64,000 nt of DNA. Origin: Ariolimax columbianus. Taxonomy: Eukaryota > Mollusca > Gastropoda > Stylommatophora > Arionidae. Positions 10,006-24,201 of the stretch are shown here, in pieces. The position numbers and the translations under genes are program-made. The DNA is taken from contig JAVGWX010000025.1 in assembly GCA_036924085.1 (NCBI GenBank), positions 30,701,921-30,765,920 of the forward strand, in the 5' to 3' direction. Numbering within the stretch: the stretch's first letter is position 1; each line of letters begins with the position of its first letter. A model generated the notes under the pieces. The model was not told where the DNA came from and did not search any database. It saw only the letters and a list, made by a program, of their open reading frames with translations.

Positions 10006-12448
10006 TTCTGATTCTTCTTCTACTTTCATTCGCTTGGAGTATGTCTACATTTGCAAAGTTGTCTCTTGTTTGAACCTCACTGTCTTTTGCAGTTCACACA
10101 TATGTCCATATAGTTTTCCTTCGAGTGTTGTTTCTCTTGGCCAGTATGTCCGCCTCAGTATCTCATACTCTGAACAGTTCTGAAGTATATGCACTGCAGT
10201 CTGGGGTGCCTGTCCACATACTTGAGCTGCTACTACTAAATGTTGTATACATGTGGCTGCGGAGTCGTCGTTGTGTCATATTCTGAGGCGCAGTATGACA
10301 ATCTGCTCTTACCTACTTATATTATGATAGACATCTTGTATTTGTGTTGGAATCTCTCTCATTGATTTAATCATCTTTTTCTTTTGATGGTATGTAACTG
10401 GTACATCTGGTTTGCTTGTCTGTGGCACCGTCTCTCGCCAGTGTGTTTGCTCTCATTTCCTGGTATCCCGCAGTGAGACGGTATCCACTGCACTGGTTGC
10501 TCAATGTTGACAATAAAACTTGTAGATCTGACAGCTTCCCGGATGATAGTGCTTGGAGTACTGATCTGTCAAAAATACCACAGGATACGGGCCAAGGTTG
10601 GTGTTCAGCAATTTATCCGTCGCCAATTTCATCGCTTGTATCATAATTATAGCAGAATTATCCTTTTGGTGCTGCAGCTGTTTCCATAATATTATTAGGG
10701 TAATCTATACACTCCTGCTCCTCTATTCTTTACTGCATTCTGTGTTGAACCATCTGTGTATACTTGACCCATAGATCCTGTCGATATTCTTCATCCAAGA
10801 AACGTTGCAAAGTTCTGTTCCTCCTTGTCTAGTAACCTTGAATGGTTGTTTGGACTCGTACTGATAGTCTATGCTGCTCTCTCCAGGGTGTTTGTTCTGG
10901 CACAGTTGTTAAATGAATTAACAATTTCAGGCAGTTCTATGGTGTGTCTACGAAGTCGTTTGGCTTGGTGTACAAAGCCACTTTTTTTCAATCATATCAT
11001 TGCTAGGTTCTGGAATCTATCCTTCATTGGGTCACTCAGCATACAGTTGAACTTTTCCGCCTGCGTTAGCACCTTTGTATCTCTACATTCCCCTAGTGCT
11101 TGCATCCTCACTAGTTTCTCCACCTCAAATATAGGCGTTGATTTCATTGCCCATGTAATAACCCTTAACGCCTGATTTTGTACTGTATCTAACTCTTTCA
11201 ATGTAGTGTTTGATGCTGGGCACCATGCAGCTGATCCATATTCCAGATGTGGTCATATGCCCTGTTGGTAAACACCGCTAAGTATTTTCTCTCCGGCTCT
11301 CCATGTGGTTAAACTTAGTTTTCTCTGGATGGCTAACTTCCTTCTGGCTTTTTCTGCTGCCTTGTCAGTCTATTATTAAATGTAACTCCGAGGTAGGTGG
11401 GTTATTCATCTTCTCTTAGTAGCTCTCCATCTATCTTGATGTGTCCCACTTTTTGTTTTGGAGAGAGGGTGAAGAGCGTAGTGCTGCATTTATCTGTGTT
11501 GATGCTAACACACCATGTTTTCCCATAGGGTTAAGGCATCTATTGCTTTTTGTAGCATTTTGGTGGCGACTATTACATATTCATCTGTGCACCATAACAC
11601 CAGGTCATCTGCATACATTACCACTTTTATCAGTGCACCATAACACCAGGTCATCTGCATACATTACCACTTTTATCAGTGCACCATAACACCAGGTCAT
11701 CTGCATACATTGCCACTTTCACTCCACTTGGCAGTTCGGTAAACAGGTAGTTAATGTAGACTATGAAAAGTGTGGGGGAAAGCACACCACTCTGTGGTAC
11801 AACATGGCGCAGTACAATTTTCTTACTCTTCATTCCATCTAGTTGTACTCTGGCTCTTCTATTATGCAGGTATGGTTTTAACCATTTGTACATCCTACCT
11901 TTTACTTTATTGTTTCTCAGTTTCTTCAAGAGTCCTTCTTTCCATACCTTGTCAAATGCTTTCCTGAGATCTATCCATGCCTCTAGTACCAATTTCTTAT
12001 CTTGGACAGCATTTTCAATCTCTTGGGAAAGATAAGTTGCTCGGTCCTCAGTAGAGAAGCATTTTCGAAAACCCGCTTGCTGTGACACAAGGAGGTTCTC
12101 ACTCTCAAGGTACCATCCTGAGATAATGATACGTTCCATTATTTTACAAAGACAACTTGCAAGGCTGATTGGTCTAAAACTGGATGCTGTGGAATTGTCT
12201 TTCCCTTGTTTAGGAGTGCTATCATAATTGCTTCTCTCCAGGTCTGAGGGACTCTGCCTGAGGTCCAACTGGCATTGAAAGTCTGTAGCAGTTTTGTCTT
12301 CCCATCTTTATTTAGTGCAACCCTTGTGTTTCTTCCTTTACCTTCATCATGTAGTTGTTTTAAAAACTTCCACATTTCCTGGTGTCCTTATCAAAGTTCA
12401 GGGACCTTGTTTTCTCCATCCAGCTTTTCCTCCTGCCTTCCAGCTCAG
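10006..12448 (-). pseudogene. I-superfamily LINE (RT + RNase H + zinc knuckle), minus strand
   Basis: Order on the minus strand: linker (12300-12375), NSTASSFRPISLASCLCKIM and FRKCFSTEDRATYLSQEI (12000-12180), WIDLRKAFDKVWKEGLL (11930-11985), VPQSGVLSPTLF, MYADDLVLW (11690-11720, amplified), thumb (11000-11200), RNase H remnants including VVFLTDQ and QWIPSHCGIPGN-like sequence (10430-10640), and a C-terminal CGQAPQTAVHILQNC zinc knuckle (about 10190-10250). Several stops and frameshifts interrupt it. Its endonuclease is deleted here, at the junction 12448, but kept in the duplicate at 50671-52590. Confidence 0.88.
11582..11720. repeat. 46-bp repeat, ~3 copies, containing the LINE YADD motif
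   Basis: Three units of 46 bp. On the minus strand each encodes VxMYADDLVLWCTD, the reverse transcriptase catalytic motif, with the frame shifted by one base from unit to unit. The duplicate at 50800-51066 has about six units, so copy number changed after the segmental duplication. Confidence 0.92.
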
Positions 12449-12635
12449 AGCATACGAAACCGAACGCAAAGAAGAAAGAAGAAGAGATGTCTGTATGAAT
12501 GCTTTCCTCCACCTAGTTATTTCTGTGTGGATGTCTTGTTCCTCTAGTTATGTTTGTGCTTATGTCTTCCTCCCCTTATACCGCTACCAGTATGAGGTCA
12601 ATAAAATAGACACATACAATCACAGAAAGAACCTT

Positions 12636-12641
12636 TTTATT
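12636..12641 (-). terminator. Candidate poly(A) signal for zinc-finger gene A
   Basis: AATAAA on the minus strand, followed by GT-rich sequence (TGTGATTGTATGTGTC), about 1.4 kb downstream of the stop codon at 14060. The same hexamer is conserved in the duplicate at 52797-52802. No other evidence of cleavage was available. Confidence 0.35.
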
Positions 12642-13059
12642 ACAAACACTATTTTCCAGATACAAATCAGTTATTTTTAAAATCCCATACTTTTTTTAAC
12701 ATTACATTACAGCAAACAATGAAGAAGGAGAACATACGGTATTTCATTCAACATACACCATTACTCACTGACACACAAGGAAAAAATATAGTCATAGTTA
12801 TAGTAAGCAATACTGTTTACATTGCATTCTTGGAATCTATAGTCAGAAGACCACCTTACAGCATAGCTAGAACTACCATGCCATCAACCACAATAAGAAG
12901 GTGAATGAGAAGCTGGTCTGGAATAACGTGACTAAGATTTATGTTTTTGTTGTTGGAAGCTCCTCGTGCTGAGCTTATCACTCTTGTCGACGTTTCTCTG
13001 ATAGCAGGTTACAGTGGCTCTTCTTATATTCTACCTGTGGAACATGGGTCTTCAACAGA

Positions 13060-14059
13060 TACATGCCATGTCCTCCTGATCTTGTAAGGTTTCTCTCCTA
13101 TATGAAATATTTCATGTTTTTTTCAGTCTTTTAGTGTAAGCAAATGATACACCAAAAACATAACACTTGTATGGTTTCTCTCCTGTGTGCATTTATTGGT
13201 ATCTTTTCAGTAGGCCATTGTGTGTAAAAGGTATACCACACATATAAAGCTTGCAAGGTGTATCTCTTGTATGTCATTTTGTATACTTTTAGAGTACCGG
13301 TAATAACTTTAGAAGATACATAACAGATACCGATATCACATGTATGTATACGGTTTATTATCTGTGTGGGTTCTTTGGTGTCTTTCTAGTTAAAAATAAT
13401 AGCAACAAATGAATACAAACATCACATATGCAAGGTTTCTCTCCTGTATGTCTTCTTCTATAGACTTTCAGTCTTTCATTGCAAGCAAATGATGCATTAC
13501 AAATATCTCACTTGAAAGGCTTGTCTTTCTTTCGTGTGTTTTTAGGTCGAGGTTGATTACATACAATGCATCGCAACATCACACTTGTAAGATATCTCTC
13601 CCGTATTTTGTTTTTTATGTATTTTTCTATGTGGCCAGCTAAATAAAATGCAGCACAAACACGATTTCTTTCCTATATGACTTTTTAGACATACGTTGGT
13701 TGAAAGAGATGCATTAAACATCCCACTTGTTAGGTTTCTCTCATACATGTCTACTTTTATGTATTTGTAAAAATTTATTTTGATGAAAAAGATGCATTAC
13801 AAACATCACACTTGTAAGGCTTCTCGCCTGTATGTTTTAGTATATGTGATTGTAGACTTTGGATGCATATAAAAGATCCATTAAAAACATCACATCTGTA
13901 AGGCTTCTCTCCTGTATGTTGTCTTTTATGTCGCTTTAGATTTCCAGTGCATGAAAAAGATTTATCACAAATATCACATTTGTAAGGTTTCTTAGTGGTA
14001 TGTACTCTATGATTTTCTAGATGTTGGTTGGTTGATAATGTTGCATTACAAACATCACA
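13060..14059 (-). pseudogene. Decayed C2H2 finger array 3' of copy A stop
   Basis: The minus strand past the stop still encodes three or four recognisable fingers in frame (DVCNATLSTNQHL, DICDKSFSCTGNLKRHKRQH, FIxIQSLQSHILKH). After these come increasingly broken units in which the TGEKPYKC linker (plus-strand motif GTAAGGTTTCTCTCCTGTATG) recurs about every 84 bases with frameshifts. In copy B the first four of these are still coding. A 3-bp deletion near 14011 also removes one residue before a zinc-binding histidine. Confidence 0.85.
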
Positions 14060-16632
14060 TTAGTAAGTTTTCTTTTCTGTATGTTTTATTTTATGTTTTC
14101 TTAGACTTACATTGTGTAAAAAAGATGCATCACAAACATCACACTTATAAGGTTTCTCACCTGTATGTCTTCTTTTATGTACGTTTAGTTTGCTAGCAGT
14201 TGTTAAAGATGCATCACAAATATCACATTTGTGAGGTTTTTCTCCTGTATGTCTTCTTTTATGTACTTTTAGAATATAACTGGTTGTAAAAGATGCATTA
14301 CAAACATCACACTTGTAAGGTTTCTCTCCTGTATGTTTTCTTTTATGTACTTTAAGATTATAACTGGTTGTAGAAAATGCATTACAAACATCACACTTGT
14401 AAGGTTTCTCTCCTCCATGACTGAATTTGTGTATTATTAGCATTTTGTTGTATAAAAAAGATGCACCACAAAGATCACATTTGTAAGGCTTTTCTCCTGT
14501 ATGTATCATTTTATGTCTTAATAGAGAATATTTTGTTGCTAAAACTGCATCACAAACATCACATATGTAATTATTGCCTTCGATATGTTTTCTTTTATGT
14601 AATTTCAGTTTATAATTGCTTGCAAGAGATGCATTACAAACATCACACTTGTAAAGTTTCTCTACTGCATGTCTTTGTGTATGTTCTTTTAATGCATAAC
14701 GAGTTATAAAAGAAGCATCACAAAAATCACACTTGAAAGGTTTATCTCCTGTATGTCTTCTTTTATGTGTTTTTAGATGTTGATTGGATGAAAAAGATGC
14801 ATCACAAACATCACACTTGTAAGGTTTCTCTCCTGTATGTCTTCTTTTATGTGCTTTTAGATTGTTTTTGGTTGAAAAAGATGCATCACAAACAACACAC
14901 TTGTAAGGTTTCTCTCCTGTGTGTCTTCTTTTATGTTGGTTTAGATTATAAGTGGTTAAAAAATATGCATCACATAGTTCACACTTGTGACGCTTCTTTG
15001 CTGTGTGTTTTATGATATGATCTTTAAGAATTTGGATAGATGTAAAAGACCTATTACAAACATCACACTTGTAAGGCTTCTCTCCTGTATGTGTATTTTC
15101 ATGTTCTTTTAGACTTTTATTGCTTGAGAAAGATGCACCACAAACATCACACAAGAACAGTTTCTCTCCTGCATGTTTTCTTTTATGTTTTTTTAGTTCA
15201 CAGGTGGTTATGAAAGATGCATCAAAAACATCACACTCGTAAGGTTTCTGTCCTAAATGTACTTTTAGATTTCTAGTCGATGTAAAAGATCCATCACAAA
15301 CATTACACTTGTAAGGCTTTTCTCCTATATGTTTTATTTTATGTGCTTTAAATTTTGTACTGCTTCTAAAAGATACATCACACTTGTAAGGTTTCTCTCC
15401 TGTATGTATTCTTTTATGTGTTAATAGATAACTATTGGTTAATAAAAATGCACCACAAACATCACATTTGTAAGGTGTCTCTCCTGAATGTTCTCTTTTA
15501 TGTACTTTTAGTTTATACAAGGTTATAAAAGATCCATCACAAACATCACACTTGTAAGGGTTTTCTCCTGTATGTTTTCTTGTATGTACTTTAAGTTTTT
15601 TATTGGTTGTAAGAGATAAATCACAAACATCACACTTGTAAGGTTTCTCTCCTGTATGTTTTCTTTTATGTACTTTTAGAACAGATCTGGTTGTAAAAGA
15701 TGCATCACAAACATCACACTTGTAAGGTTTCTCTCCTGCATGACTGAATATGTGTACTTTTAGCATTTCATTGTATAAAAAAGATGCATCACAAAGATAA
15801 CATTTGTAAGGCTTCTCTCCTGTATGTCTTTTTTTATGTGTTTTTAGACTGTCTTTGGTTGAAAAAGATGAATCACAAACATCACATTTGTAAGGCTTCT
15901 CTCCTGAATGTCTTCTTTTATGTGTTTTTAGACTGTCTTTGGTTGAAAAAGATGAATCACAAACATCACATTTGTAAGGCTTCTCTCCTGAATGTCTTCT
16001 TTTATGTGTTTTTAGACTGTCTTTGGTTGAAAAAGATGCATCACATAGTTCACACTTGTGACACTTCTTTGCTGTGTGTTTTATGATATGACCTTTTAGA
16101 ATTTGGATAGATGTAAAATACATATTACAAACATCACACTTGTAAGGCATTGATCCTCTATAGCTCTTGCTGCTGTTTGTCTTCAAGCTGCTGTGTATTA
16201 TATGACTTGCTTCATTGTCACCGAGTTGGGCATCTTCTACACTGACAGAAATACATTTATTTGACATTTTTTCACAATCTACATCTGGAAGTATCCCTGT
16301 CTGTGCATTGACAGCCCCAAGTATTTCTGACTGTGTTTTTTGACAGTTCCTAGCACCCGTTAATTCATCCCCATTATTTGTGGGATAGATTAACTCACCT
16401 TTACTATTCCTGGAACAGATTAACTCATCTGTTCTACTCCTAGGATCAGCTAATGTGTCTTTGCTACTAAGATTTGTTGATTCATCTCTATTACTCCTGT
16501 TTTCAGTTGCCATGTCTTTACTATTTCTGAGATCATCTAACTTATCTTGACTCATGTGCACACCATTGATATCCTCATTGAAGAGACCAGGCTGAGAGAA
16601 TGTAAGACAGTGCTGCCTACAAGTGGGTCCGT
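14060..16632 (-). CDS. C2H2 zinc-finger protein A, terminal exon (25 finger units)
   Basis: Probable nuclear DNA-binding protein. The open frame runs from an ATG at 16657, but a strong 3' splice site (TTTTCACATTTCAG) ends at 16633, so coding here probably begins at 16632 in phase 1. About 165 residues rich in Ser, Asp, Asn and Glu, with no KRAB, SCAN or BTB domain, precede 25 tandem fingers of 28 residues (YKCDVCDASF...LKxHKRxHTGEKP). Fingers 2-4 are near-identical copies (15841-16045). Three units are defective: one lacks the second Cys region (about 15370), one lacks the last His segment (about 15260) and one has Cys to Phe (about 15230). The reading ends at a TAA that replaces a Lys codon of the next finger, which copy B still reads. 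Spliced length would be about 948 residues. Transcription factor function is inferred from the family; DNA targets are unknown. Confidence 0.9.
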
Positions 16633-17147
16633 CTGAAATGTGAAAACATTTGGTCATTCAACACAGCTGAACACTTTCATACATGTAATAACATGGCATG
16701 ACACCATACAGTCAAATCATGCACCTACCTAGCAAATTATTGATGAGATTAACAAGTTTTTGTTTAAATGTTAAGATAGGTTCTCCCGTGCAGTTGGTCC
16801 CACTACAGAAAACCATAATTTGAGTTCAAGACCATGGCTGCTGCTGCCAACTTGGAACGCCTCCTGTTCATCCTATTCCGTCAGGTCGTGTTGTCTGTCA
16901 TCGATTACGGACTAGGCATCCTCACACTATCAATAACACAGTGTAAAAAGTTGGAACGCATCGAGAATGGAGGTATGCGACTGGTTCTGGGCTGCACTAG
17001 AGATACCCCGATTGTGATGATGCGGCACATGTTGGGATTCTTATAGGTGACATCATGTCATAAACTGGCACAAGTCAGTCTATATGCGTGTGACCACAGA
17101 CATGGGGCACCCTCTGCACAGTAGTATCTCAGACATCAAGGGATCAA

Positions 17148-17390
17148 TAGAGGGTCATCATGGATGGCACAGGCTGAGACAACAATAGGACATGTTACTC
17201 CAGCTGAGACGATAGCCAAAGAGGAAGAATGGGTCCACACTGGTGATAGAATGAAAAGAGTACTAGAGAGTCATCATGGATGTCACAGGCTGAGACAACA
17301 ATCGGACATGTCACTCCAGCTGAGACAATAGCCAAAGAGGAAGAATGGGTCCACATTGGTGATAGAATGATAAGAGTACTAGAGAGTCAT
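17148..17390. repeat. 118-bp tandem duplication in LINE, copy A only
   Basis: Two units beginning GTCATCATGGATG and ending at TACTAGAGA. The duplicate (58110-58230) has a single unit, so this duplication arose in copy A after the segmental duplication. Confidence 0.85.
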
Positions 17391-17520
17391 CATAACCTGA
17401 GGCAAGGAAGTCAGAGAACGGAGCAAGGAGAGAGCAGAACATGAGGTAAATCAGCTGATAACTGAGAACACGCAGGAGAGTGACACTGTCATATCCACCG
17501 ACAGATCAGTCGTGCGCAGT

Positions 17521-17801
17521 GGAACATAAGGCTGGAGCTTCCCGGCTAGAGTGAGAGGAGAGGTTGTTGCTGAGTGGAACATCAGGTTGGAGCTTCCCGG
17601 CTAGAGTGAGAGGAGAGGTTGTTGCTGAGTGGAACATCAGGCTGGTGCTTCCCGGCTAGAGTGAGAGGAGAGGTCGTTGCTGAGTGGAACATCAGGTTGG
17701 AGCTTCCCGGCTAGAGTGAGAGGAGAGGTTGTTGCTGAGTGGAACATCAGGCTGGAGCTTCCCGGCTAGAGTGAGAGGAGAGGTCGTTGCTGAGTGGAAC
17801 A
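17521..17801. repeat. 55-bp minisatellite, ~5 copies, from LINE RNase H
   Basis: Five units of 55 bp. The unit corresponds to the LINE stretch encoding SGTSGWGFSARVRGEVVAE, which is unamplified at about 5850-5930 (minus). The last unit is fused directly to TCATGGCTTCATGAG through the shared ACATCA, deleting about 260 bp that remain in copy B (58890-59150). Confidence 0.93.
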
Positions 17802-18641
17802 TCATGGCTTCATGAGCTCCCATCATGGGCACATTAGTGATGGATAGAAGTGACATTTTGAAATCAATCAATGATGCCTGCTGGACAAGGACACAGCAAA
17901 AGATGAAGCAGCAATCCACAGACTGCAAAGTTTCAACATTAAAAGAGGTTCGAGCGGAGTGTGACGCATGAGGAGACGGAGCAGGATATTGTACAACCAG
18001 TGAGCTACAGGGATCATCAGCATTAATACCATATGCCATTTAATGAGAAAGACTAAGCACCTATGGCTATGCCCAGAGTACAGTGTTGTCGATTCTAAGA
18101 AACAGAAATAATCTGAGCTTTGGTAGTGGCTAATTATAATGGATATGTAAACAAACAATGATTCAAGAAGCCAAAATGAACAAAAGAAGAAATTAAAGTC
18201 GTTACGAGTTTGAAAATTTATAAAAAATAAGCCATCTTTATTTTGGAAGAACTTATTTTTAAAATTCAGCCAGCTAATGCAACAATTTACCATATTTGCT
18301 ATGAAATGGATATTGTAGTTGGGCTTTGTTCATTGACAGAAATCTGTTAAGGGCTGTTAGTAAAATATCATTTTCACCATTTCAGAGACAGTTGTCTTTC
18401 CCATGCCCCACTTCAATTATTCGTTTGTGATGTTTTTCATCAGTGTGTTCATAGTTTTAAAAAAAACGGAGCTTCAATTATAATAAGATAATTTTGTTGA
18501 ACATTAAACTTTATAAAGGCTTTACCTAATAGTACTATAGGCATGGTAGCTCAATGGTTTAACAAAGTCATTGGAATTGAATGTATAACATTGAAAAAAA
18601 TGCAAGGTATTTATCAATGAAAGCACAATGGACTAGTATAC

Positions 18642-18765
18642 CTTTATTACTGTCTTGTGAATCAGGCATATCAGGTGATACTGTGCCTGACTGATTGCAG
18701 TGCACATTTCTTGTAGCTTGGTTCTGAATGTCGACATCTTTAAAAATGCCATCCATATGAGGCTC
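18642..18765 (-). CDS. Zinc-finger gene A, upstream coding exon (124 nt)
   Basis: On the minus strand a good acceptor (GGTCTGTTTCAG) precedes GAGCCTCATATGGATGGC, and the exon ends AATAAAG at a GTATAC donor. The open frame reads EPHMDGIFKDVDIQNQATRN and on through VSPDMPDSQDSNK. It enters in phase 0 and leaves in phase 1, exactly the phase needed by the terminal exon (its first two bases complete a GAC). Both splice sites are kept in copy B. Acidic and lacking known domains, this piece would be residues 51-91 of the protein. Confidence 0.7.
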
Positions 18766-18934
18766 CTGAAACAGACCAGCACCCAGTTCATGTCAAAATA
18801 AGATAGTCCCATAGCAGACGCTGCTGTTGTGGATGAAGTGCTAAGTGTCCCCTTGCCTTGAATGATGAGCGTTCACTATGAACAATACTGGTGACTGTCC
18901 TTAACAGCTTGTCCAATGAGAGAAACAAACATAC

Positions 18935-19038
18935 CTCGTAAAAGTTGGTTTTAGAAACTGTATCATTATAATTTGCCCATGTGTTACCAGGATCTTAAAG
19001 GGGACAATGAATAACATCACTATAACCTGCCAGGCATA
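18935..19038 (-). pseudogene. Relic 104-nt exon of the zinc-finger gene, copy A
   Basis: On the minus strand it lies between a strong acceptor (GTCTTCTTTTACAG) and an intact donor (GAG then GTATGT). In phase 1-0 copy A reads CLAGYSDVIHCPL and then an in-frame TAA where copy B has a sense codon. Copy B has the open frame but a ruined donor. It was probably an exon of the ancestral gene, now skipped. That it was ever used is inference. Confidence 0.45.
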
Positions 19039-19110
19039 CTGTAAAAGAAGACTAAGGACGACCTCTACATCCCAAGGTTAAAGTGTAGCAACTAAGTCAA
19101 GTCAAACTAA

Positions 19111-19312
19111 CGACGGTTGGGCATAACACCAACTACCCCAAACTGTAAGAAATATAAGTTGCAAGTTTTTTGTTTAGTTTTTTTTGTGTTCACCTTATTT
19201 CTCTATTCCCCAGGCGATTATTTAACGTCTGTCGGCCATGTGCACCCGGCTTCGGCATACATTTTATGTAAGGGCTGTGAGCCATGTCACTTAACCACTA
19301 ACCCACTAGTTG
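19111..19312 (-). repeat. tRNA-derived SINE, internally deleted (copy A)
   Basis: It corresponds to 61957-62268 but lacks about 77 bp, including the B box; the junction is TGTAAGGG/CTGTGAGCC. The A-box part (TTAGTGGTTAAGTGACATGG on the minus strand) and the body with TTGGGGTAGTTGGTGTTATG remain. Confidence 0.65.
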
Positions 19313-19731
19313 CAAGTCAATGTTTACAAGACCTTTGTACCCCAGGATAGAAGAGGAGTAACAAAGTAAGTAGATCATTTTAATTTACAATCATTTCCAC
19401 AACAAAGGTTGGCATACATGTCAATGAAAGAGCTGATATGCTGGCTTCAAAACTACATATACAGTGGGCATTAGATACCGTTTACATCAATCTTATTCAC
19501 CAACTTATGTTCCTGGGCATCATGGTGAGGAGCAATTAAATATGGATAGAAAGGGCCATATATTTATTTTCATGAATGAGCACCTGTTAGATGACACTAC
19601 AATACAAGACCCAGTAAACTAGTCTGCGGGAGTTTGGAATCAAACTTAGGTCAAACAGGGAGGGGCTGTCTGCTGGGACAGATTAGAAGTGAGCACATCC
19701 AGAGATTGCAGACATTCATCAATCTTGTATT

Positions 19732-20027
19732 TGCTGAAACCCTTTTTAAAACTTGGAACTGAAAAGGTCTTGATTGATGGATTGATTGATGTTTTGACAG
19801 GATTAATACTTATGGTTCCACTTGGAGTACCTAGAGATAAAACAAGGAGACGAACCCAACAGAGGAAAATACATTCTTGCATAACAAAAGCAATCTTCAT
19901 AAAACAGAAGAAGAATTTGAGAGAAAAACTAGCACACATTTCCAGCTCATTAAACTTGGAAAATGATACTAAAACAGAAGAATCTCACCAAAACCTTCTT
20001 CTTCTTCGTTCGTTCTCAATCTCCCGC
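19732..20027. other. Unassigned spacer beyond duplication edge
   Basis: Unique sequence to the right of the duplication. Short open frames exist on both strands, but none resembles a known protein. It is AT-rich with several AAG/CTT runs. Confidence 0.5.
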
Positions 20028-20356
20028 TACCAAACCCTGAAAGGGCTTAAGTAGCAGAATGTAGTTCAGAGAACGGAATGCGTTGTGTCGTAGTTTACAG
20101 CTTGGTTGCTATATTTGCACCTTTCGGTCCAACACATCCAACATCAGCAAGCATTTTTTGAGTACCTGGTTAGCATTCCCTCTTCGATCCCTTCTCCTTA
20201 GCCAGTCTGCCTTACTGCAGCCTGTTATCCAGGATCACCGCGTGGAGGTGTAGAAGAGTCTTGGCAGCTATGGTTCGCTGGCCCTGATGCTAGCAGTCAG
20301 CTATGGGTCGCTGACCACTGCAGCTTATACCTGCGCTGCCCAGCATCTTGATCCCA
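20028..20356 (+). repeat. Dispersed ~320-bp repeat, single unit
   Basis: It runs from ACCAAACCCTGAAAGGGCTTAAG to CATCTTGATCC and matches the right arm of the inverted pair at 618-920, and 35547-35872 in reverse. The class is unknown. Confidence 0.8.
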
Positions 20357-20759
20357 CCAATACCTTAAAAAGCGACAAGACAGAGAGAACCAAAACCATT
20401 TTACATACGACCATATGCCAGGTGACGGACCAAGCAGCAGCAGACATAATGGCCAGAACTTATCAGTCAGAAAGTAAGAAGCAAGTTTCAAGAGATAGAA
20501 TTAAAGAAGTAAGAACACAGATTAGAACTCTGATAACTTGATGGTGGAAAATGATGACAGGAGAATAACACCGGATAATGACGATGGGTAATAGGTGGTA
20601 GCAACTTACATCTCAAGTCTGTTCTTTACAATTCCAGTACAATAACAAATCCTTTCTGATTTTTGTGGAGCACGGGTCTTAAACAAATAGAAATCACATT
20701 CTCCTGTCATGTGTCCTCCATGTCTGTATTATTATTTTTGGCTGTCTCAGGTTTTGATC
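20357..20759. other. Unassigned spacer
   Basis: A lysine/arginine-rich open stretch (RTKTILHTTICQVTDQAAAD at about 20380-20440) is visible on the plus strand. It is short and has no recognised family. No RNA gene or repeat was seen. Confidence 0.4.
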
Positions 20760-21180
20760 TTATTCTGTGTTTTGTTCTTCCTTTATCTCGATTATAAAGA
20801 AGAATCCAGCGCTGGACTTTTCAGTTACACTAGGTTTCTTTTCAATCAATAAATCAAAGGCAATCGCTCCTCTTGTTGCACAGACCATTGACCAAATATC
20901 ATGAGCACATGGTCCTGGGCTGCTCTTTTTGCCTCTCTCCAAGTCTTTAATCTTAGCTCCTTCTCACATTCTCTTCTCCGTGTATTTTTGGGTCTACCCC
21001 TCTCTCTTTCCTTGAGGGTTAGAGGCAGCGTTATGTCCTGTCCAGCCCAATTTTCTTTGCTTCATTTATTGTTCCAGTGCTTGTTGTTGGCTCCTTTCAA
21101 ACAGGTTTTTATTCCTCATCATGTTATGTCACTTTATGCCCATTATACTTCATACATATCTGTTAATAAAGGACTTTCGC
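20760..21180 (-). pseudogene. LINE C-terminal and 3' fragment, minus strand
   Basis: The minus-strand translation contains KDLERGKKSSPGPCAHDIWS and VCATRGA, the degenerate C-terminal tail of an APE LINE. It aligns with 3900-4620 but holds only one copy of the segment that forms the ten-copy 39-bp array there. It abuts the piggyBac target site. Confidence 0.7.
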
Positions 21181-21186
21181 TTTTAA

Positions 21187-23763
<2,577 letters not shown>

Positions 23764-23767
23764 TTAA

Positions 23768-24201
23768 TCAAATTACCTTCATTCCATTTTGTGGCCACTC
23801 TCTCCTCTCTTCCCATATTTTCTTGAATAGTACTTGTAATTTATCTGCGGCCTTATCTATATCTGGCATTAGAGCTTCTGCTGCTATTCCCTCTGGTCCT
23901 GCCGCTTCCTCTTTCTTGAATTTGGATATGGCCCTTTGGATTTATCTGGAGGGTTGCAGTCCAAGTTCAGGGTCTCTTCTGCTGGTTGGTATGTTTTTGT
24001 TGTTTCTTGTTGTGGTGGATATATAGACGCTCTTCGAAATACTCAAGTTGTTGTATCTGTTGCTCTCCCGATGATGTCCATTTCGTGCCTTCTCTATCCC
24101 TGACTTGTTTCGCCTGTCTGTATATATATCTATTTGCTATTTTCTTTCTTAATGAGTAGAGATCTTTCATAATTCCTCTTTTTTTCTGCCTAATGTACAT
24201 T
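23768..24201 (-). pseudogene. LINE endonuclease-RT linker fragment, minus strand
   Basis: The minus-strand translation gives KRGIMKDLYSLRKKIANRYI and WTSSGEQQIQQLEYFEERLY, which is the lysine-rich linker of CFDP2-like LINEs. It aligns with 6735-7150. The left edge is the piggyBac TTAA. Confidence 0.75.

Larger units (their letters stand above)
16825..18107 (+). mobile_element. Truncated RNase H LINE in the zinc-finger intron (copy A)
   Basis: A plus-strand insert, antisense to the gene. It starts near NLERLLFILFRQVVLSVIDY (16850-16910), reads the thumb (LERIENGGMRLVLGCTRDT) and then RNase H, which is destroyed by two tandem expansions (17148-17390 and 17521-17801). It ends with GATTCTAAGAAACAGAAATA. 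The flanking decamers ATAATTTGAG (16815-16824) and ATAATCTGAG (18108-18117) form a plausible target duplication. It matches the nested element at 5312-6479 and was present before the segmental duplication. Confidence 0.85.
11457..19731 (+). repeat. Segmental duplication, copy A
   Basis: This segment aligns in the same orientation with 50671-62687. It contains part of a LINE, the zinc-finger terminal exon, an intronic truncated LINE, an upstream coding exon and a SINE. The left edge is at the LINE stretch GGAGAGAGGGTGAAGAG; the right edge is at CAATCTTGTATT. It is shorter than copy B because of deletions (at 12448, 17801 and in the SINE), fewer tandem units, fewer fingers and absence of the CR1-like LINE. 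Confidence 0.93.

Noticed and set aside
14461..16086. Plus-strand frames rich in HHKHHTCKVSLLYVFFYV
   Set aside because: Antisense shadow of the zinc-finger repeats; the 84-bp periodicity shows that they mirror the real gene.
18540..18585. Possible tRNA gene (GGTAGCTCAATGGTTTAAC)
   Set aside because: An A-box-like start only; no anticodon stem or B box at the right distance. It is also repeated at 59897 by the segmental duplication.
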